Assembly: GCA_037976565.1 (NCBI GenBank)
Contig: CP137686.1
Location: 28,120,626-28,184,625 of the forward strand
DNA from: Mesocentrotus franciscanus
Lineage: Eukaryota; Echinodermata; Echinoidea; Camarodonta; Strongylocentrotidae
DNA length: 64,000 nt
Reading direction: 5' to 3'
In this document: positions 61,693 to 64,000 of the stretch, piece by piece
Layout of the letters: each line of letters starts with the position of its first letter
How positions within the stretch are numbered: position 1 is the stretch's first letter
Notes under the pieces: model-generated
Databases searched by the model: none
Seen by the model: only the letters and a program-made list of their open reading frames with translations
Told to the model about the DNA's origin: nothing
Position numbers and translations under genes: made by a program

Positions 61693-63091
61693 CTCTTCTC
61701 CCTCTCTTCTCCCTCCTCCTGCTCTGTACTGCTTATGAATGTTGAGTTCATGTAAATCATTATAATGATTACTCTTTGTTCCTCTTTGCCAGTTTTCTTG
61801 TGTTGCTGTTAGTCAAGGGGTTCATTAATTGATAATTCACTTCTTACCGTACATGTATTTAATTGATATTTTCTTTACCAATTGTAAGAACAAGCAAGGT
61901 AGCTTGGTAAATAAAGTTTATTTGTACCAGCATGTAACTATAAAACTGCTTTATACAAACCTGGACTTCAACCATAGCTCTTAAATAAGCCCTAGTAAAT
62001 GGAAGGAAAAAAATAGCCAGTCATGATATTTCATCAATGTTTTTTAATGTTGAATACATGTACCAGAGTTTTACTGTAAAGATAACCATTCTGAATAGCA
62101 TTTTATTCTTTACCCTGGTTTAATTTCTCTTGAGTTTTGCATACAGGCTATCAGTGTCTCAGATTCTTCAATTATTTCTTTTTTTATTTGCCGGTATCAA
62201 AGCACAATGAATTATTGATCATAGCATTATCTATTATATAATGTCAATTATTAGTCAAATATAAATCATAAACATGTTAAACTTGACTGCAAACACTTTG
62301 AAGAAATCAACGAAGGTCCCTTTCAATACCATGTTGGTATAACAGCCCATAGGAATAAACTCCCCAACGATATTAAAAACAGTTCAACACTTTCCAGATT
62401 CAAAAAGCTAAGCAGGGAAATCTTAACTTCTTTATAATATGTTGTTGATATTCTTGTTCGCTCTTCTTTTCTCTTTGCCCTCATATATACATGTAGATAT
62501 AGATTCTGCTGCTGCAATAGGTGTACTTCTCCTTTTCCCTTGTTTACATTAATGTTCAATGGTGATTTTCTTTGTATAAGTATTATTGATCTTTTTATGT
62601 ATTTCAATTTGGTGGCCCCTTTTTATAAGCCCTGCCTTCTCCAGGGTCACCAAACCATCATTGTGTTCTGTTAAATTTTTGAAGTAACTTATTTTGATGG
62701 TTGAATAAATAAATAAATTGAATTGAATTGAAATTGTAATGTGATTGACTGGGCTATTTACACAGGATAGGGTTACTTAAATGGCTATTTTCAGGAATAT
62801 GCCTCTACAACTGATAGTAATGCCTACCCAAGGCTATTGAAATCCCCTTGGGTGACTTTTTGGAAGTCTTTATTTATATTATGTTGACATTTCTTCCTTA
62901 TCATTTACCAGTTTTTATTGTTTTTGTATGCAAAATCTGTAAGAAATAACATTTCTTTTTCGCCTTTATCCTTCATTTATCAGGTATGTCTAGCATTTAA
63001 CCCACAGAGCACTGTGATAGCTACAGGTAGCATGGATACTACAGCTAAGCTATGGGACATCAAGACAGGAGCTGAGAAAAACACATTGTCG
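51674..63091 (+). CDS. DAW1: DAW1 (WDR69/ODA16), first six coding exons, truncated by window end
   Basis: Exons 51674-51713, 54644-54716, 55444-55588, 56470-56651, 57541-57640 and 62984-63091 join in frame to 216 residues. The start [14 protein letters not shown], the IDLLDL segment and FYLFK match the conserved N-terminus of DAW1. Three WD repeats follow (KVWD at about 117-120, then KLWS, then KLWD), including [14 protein letters not shown] and [12 protein letters not shown]. The vertebrate protein is about 415 residues, so roughly half is here and the gene continues to the right. DAW1/ODA16 is a cytoplasmic WD40 factor linking outer dynein arms to intraflagellar transport for delivery to motile cilia. 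All five complete introns are GT-AG, and introns 1, 4 and 5 hold inverted-repeat elements. The 2.6-kb pyrimidine array ends about 900 bases upstream of the start. Confidence 0.95.
52278..53008. mobile_element. Foldback (Mutator-like) element copy B, long hairpin in DAW1 intron 1
   Basis: Termini TAACTCCGGG and CCAGTTA are flanked by the identical 9-mer ATGATTTTA (52269-52277 and 53009-53017). Arms 52348-52636 and about 52691-52976 are inverted copies of about 290 bp with only a handful of differences, around a roughly 54-base loop. Interior words (ttgaagaa-tcttcgatggg, tcacttgaa-t-ataatttgaag) match copy A at 28490-28530, so both belong to one family. The open frames inside are by-products of the palindrome. 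Confidence 0.92.
53562..53946. mobile_element. TTAA-flanked MITE in DAW1 intron 1
   Basis: AGAGAAGGTTGAGTTCTGG and CCAGAACTCAACTTTATCT are inverted ends (17 of 19). TTAA flanks both sides (53558-53561, 53947-53950). 385 bp, non-coding. A fragment of the family lies at 34793-34843. Confidence 0.85.
54110..54310 (+). repeat. Dispersed MITE-like repeat, copy 2, in DAW1 intron 1
   Basis: Direct partner of 6905-7135 with about 75-80% agreement by eye, including ttctcaaccaaaaat, attgcaccagagtgcatc and aagaacctt. Confidence 0.65.
54369..54537. mobile_element. Short palindromic element in DAW1 intron 1
   Basis: ATTAGGGACTTTTAGATTTG at the left is exactly complementary to the right end; pairing continues, less perfectly, to cagtgcctta at the centre. 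A TA duplication is possible. 169 bp. Confidence 0.8.
54644..54716 (+). CDS. DAW1: DAW1 exon 2
   Basis: The acceptor is tgtttgattgcag and the donor is GCAGA then gtaagt. It encodes [20 protein letters not shown] and onwards, the pre-WD N-terminal segment. A short palindromic element sits about 105 bases upstream of the acceptor. Confidence 0.93.
55444..55588 (+). CDS. DAW1: DAW1 exon 3
   Basis: The exon encodes [19 protein letters not shown] through FYLFK, the helical N-terminal region before the propeller, and ends in phase 0 at gtaaat. A GGT-rich microsatellite begins only about 60 bases into the following intron. Confidence 0.94.
55650..55895 (+). repeat. (GGT)n-type minisatellite in DAW1 intron 3
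   Basis: About 245 bases of ggt/gat/ggtg units, ending in a pure (GGT) run. It begins about 60 bases after the exon 3 donor. The proline/histidine-rich minus-strand open frame over it is an artefact. Confidence 0.95.
56470..56651 (+). CDS. DAW1: DAW1 exon 4: WD repeat 1 and start of WD repeat 2
   Basis: The acceptor is tttgtccag and the donor TATGG then gtgagt. It encodes [24 protein letters not shown] and [16 protein letters not shown], i.e. a full WD repeat ending in Trp-Asp and the GH-start of the second. Confidence 0.96.
56775..57511. mobile_element. Long-arm inverted-repeat element in DAW1 intron 4
   Basis: AGGGCAAGTCCACTCCAAAA at the left is the inverted match of the right end (ttttggagtggacttagcct). 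Arms run about 200 bp inward, reaching an inverted pair of tgacgtcattgcctcacta words. Flanks are TTAC and TTAA, so a TTAA-class origin is likely. Its right end is about 30 bases from exon 5. Confidence 0.82.
57541..57640 (+). CDS. DAW1: DAW1 exon 5: end of WD repeat 2 and start of WD repeat 3
   Basis: The acceptor is tttataacag. The exon encodes [16 protein letters not shown] through RGHTAEI, ending in phase 0 at gtaagt. The acceptor lies only about 30 bases after the right end of a 737-bp inverted-repeat element in intron 4. Confidence 0.96.
57842..57962 (+). repeat. (GAT)n microsatellite in DAW1 intron 5
   Basis: Irregular gatgat/aatgat units with a pure run of about eight GAT near 57918-57942. 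Confidence 0.9.
58375..59019. mobile_element. Composite inverted-repeat element(s) in DAW1 intron 5
   Basis: 58481-59019 has inverted ends (TATTATTAACCACATCAGAC at the left). Next to it 58375-58480 is itself a hairpin (aatattgactgcc, cagggcaatacgac). The two share vocabulary with the right part (gggcaatac), so this is probably one element with complex arms or two nested ones. Confidence 0.65.
59045..59105 (+). repeat. Retroelement-like (AATTG)n tail
   Basis: Runs of aaaattgaattgaa like the 3' tails at 42407 and 62700. No coding part is recognisable upstream. Confidence 0.45.
59110..61148. other. DAW1 intron 5 sequence, no further gene recognised
   Basis: Holds a TACATG/TATG run at about 59455-59485 and short unsupported open frames. 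No exon fits the conserved DAW1 sequence, which passes directly from exon 5 to exon 6. Confidence 0.4.
61149..61225 (+). repeat. (GA)n microsatellite in DAW1 intron 5
   Basis: Almost pure GA for about 77 bases; the Arg/Glu open frame across it is an artefact. Confidence 0.95.
61650..61712 (+). repeat. (CT)n microsatellite in DAW1 intron 5
   Basis: Mostly pure CT followed by ttctcc-type units. It is the complement of the GA tract 430 bases upstream, so the two could pair in the transcript. Confidence 0.9.
62295..62735 (+). mobile_element. 3' fragment of a CR1/L2-like non-LTR retrotransposon in DAW1 intron 5
   Basis: A frame reads [20 protein letters not shown] then [16 protein letters not shown] and stops, a typical C-terminus of CR1/L2 proteins. 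An untranslated region and an aataaataaataaattgaat tail to about 62735 follow. Confidence 0.7.
62984..63091 (+). CDS. DAW1: DAW1 exon 6: WD repeat 3 (last exon seen)
   Basis: The acceptor is tttatcag after a pyrimidine tract, and the donor TCG then gtaaga. It encodes [20 protein letters not shown] and KLWDIKTG. The preceding intron is 5.3 kb and rich in repeats. The next exon is not in the remaining 909 bases. Confidence 0.94.
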
Positions 63092-63365
63092 GTAAGAGAT
63101 CCTAAGTTTTATTTCCATTGTACATTTACATCTATTGGTTGTTCATTTGTGAATTCTGATTTCCAGCTGAATAAATCTTCGGCAGTTTCAATATATATAA
63201 ATATTGGTGTTTTGTTTAGAAAATAAATATTCAGGTACATGTATTAAAAGAGTCTCTTGCAATGTTTTAATATTTTAATGTACATTGTAGAATTGGATTT
63301 GAGCTTTTCAAAGTGTTGCCAATTTGAAGATTTTAGTGCTTGATGTTATGAATGGTGTGGATTAA

Positions 63366-63871
63366 GGCTGCGACGAGTACTCGAATACTTGAGTACTCGC
63401 ACTGTTGACAACTACGCGAGTACGATTTTTCGTACTCGAATACTCGGCCGCCATTTTTTTTTTTTTTGCCTGTTCACCTGGCACTGTCCAGGCCAACGCT
63501 CTCCCATGCCCAAAGAGCTCCCAGCTCAATCATACATGGGGAGTCACTGTCAACTCACCACTCAGAAACTGGGACCAAATCTCCGGATTTCCGTTAGGAC
63601 TCGGAGGAAATTTTGTCTGTCATCTTTAGTTTTAAAAACAACATTGTTACTATTATTTGTCAAAAGATCAAAAGCACAAATCAGCGTCTTCAACTGCAAC
63701 TCGAAGTGAAATCGCGTGGGTTTTCGGAGACGGACCTGTCACCGTAGTATGGTATTGGCAACAACAACAAAAAAAAATTATTAAAAAAAAACATGGCGTC
63801 CGAGTATTCCAGTATTCGCCTGTAAGCCTGGGAGTGTACTCGAGTACCTCATTACAGGCATATGCACAGCC
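63366..63871. mobile_element. Inverted-repeat element rich in GAGTACTCG, DAW1 intron 6
   Basis: Left GGCTGCGACGAGTACTCG and right CACAGCC ends lie next to TTAA on both sides (63362-63365, 63872-63875). Palindromic gagtactcg words recur at both ends. The left end resembles hAT-type termini I know from fish, while the flanks suit TTAA or TA duplication, so class is open. Confidence 0.6.
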
Positions 63872-63956
63872 TTAATCTATTGTTGTATGACATAAATAGG
63901 CAAATGTCATGAAGAAATTTTTGCTCTTTCTCTTTGTGCATTTGGTATATTTTTCC

Positions 63957-64000
63957 AGGGGGGTGTTTCACAAAGACTAAGATTGACTTTAAGATGGACT
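63957..64000. repeat. Start of a GGGGTGTTTCACAAAG-type repeat, cut by window end
   Basis: ggggggtgtttcacaaagac followed by aagattgactttaag looks like the terminus of a common dispersed element of aquatic animals. Only the left end is visible. Confidence 0.35.

Noticed and set aside
1..64000. CRISPR array, phage, operon or bacterial defence system
   Set aside because: Introns, microsatellites, MITEs and DAW1 show animal nuclear DNA, and no regularly spaced repeat-spacer array is present.

Overview
This is eukaryotic, animal-type DNA: AT-rich, mostly non-coding, with GT-AG introns, microsatellites, 5'-truncated non-LTR retrotransposons and many short inverted-repeat (MITE-like) elements, plus one 500-N assembly gap. 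The ciliary gene at the right end, the abundance of TACATGTA and ACCGGT words and the MITE-rich introns suggest a marine invertebrate deuterostome. A sea urchin or other echinoderm is my best guess, from general style rather than any diagnostic sequence.

Two genes can be rebuilt exon by exon, both on the + strand. (1) At 36624-43535 six exons join in frame to a complete 316-residue protein. It has an N-terminal CCHH zinc-binding domain resembling the N-terminal domain of ZSWIM3-type/FAR1-like proteins (C-I-H-G-G ... C-P-F ... H-N-H), a basic patch and a C-terminal BESS-like motif, and is probably a nuclear DNA-binding/adaptor protein. I know of no named protein with this architecture. (2) From 51674 to beyond the window end lie the first six coding exons of DAW1 (WDR69/ODA16), the WD-repeat factor for outer dynein arm delivery to cilia. 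216 residues are present, including three WD repeats.

Layout: 1-5 kb, dispersed repeats, an exact 114-bp tandem duplication and a tRNA-derived SINE. 5-13.8 kb, AT-rich with no gene found, one near-perfect hairpin. 13833-14332, gap. 15-18.6 kb, an antisense non-LTR fragment between telomere-like tracts of opposite polarity, and a hAT-like MITE. 18.8-29.5 kb, few repeats, weak hints of minus-strand exons, and a foldback element with 9-bp target duplication. 29.9-33.8 kb, a tandem array of about 400-bp units interrupted by a TTAA-flanked MITE. 34-44 kb, the zinc-domain/BESS gene, whose introns hold MITEs and retrotransposon pieces, one nested in another. 44-51 kb, MITEs and a 2.6-kb pure-pyrimidine satellite. 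51.7-64 kb, DAW1, with at least six inverted-repeat elements in its introns.

The best-supported unusual feature is a foldback family, terminal TAACTCC/TAACT, seen twice (28339-28810 and 52278-53008). Each copy is flanked by its own perfect 9-bp target duplication. The second copy has arms of about 290 bp, roughly 97% identical, inside DAW1 intron 1, so DAW1 pre-mRNA should fold into a long double-stranded hairpin. No operon, phage, CRISPR or bacterial system is present.
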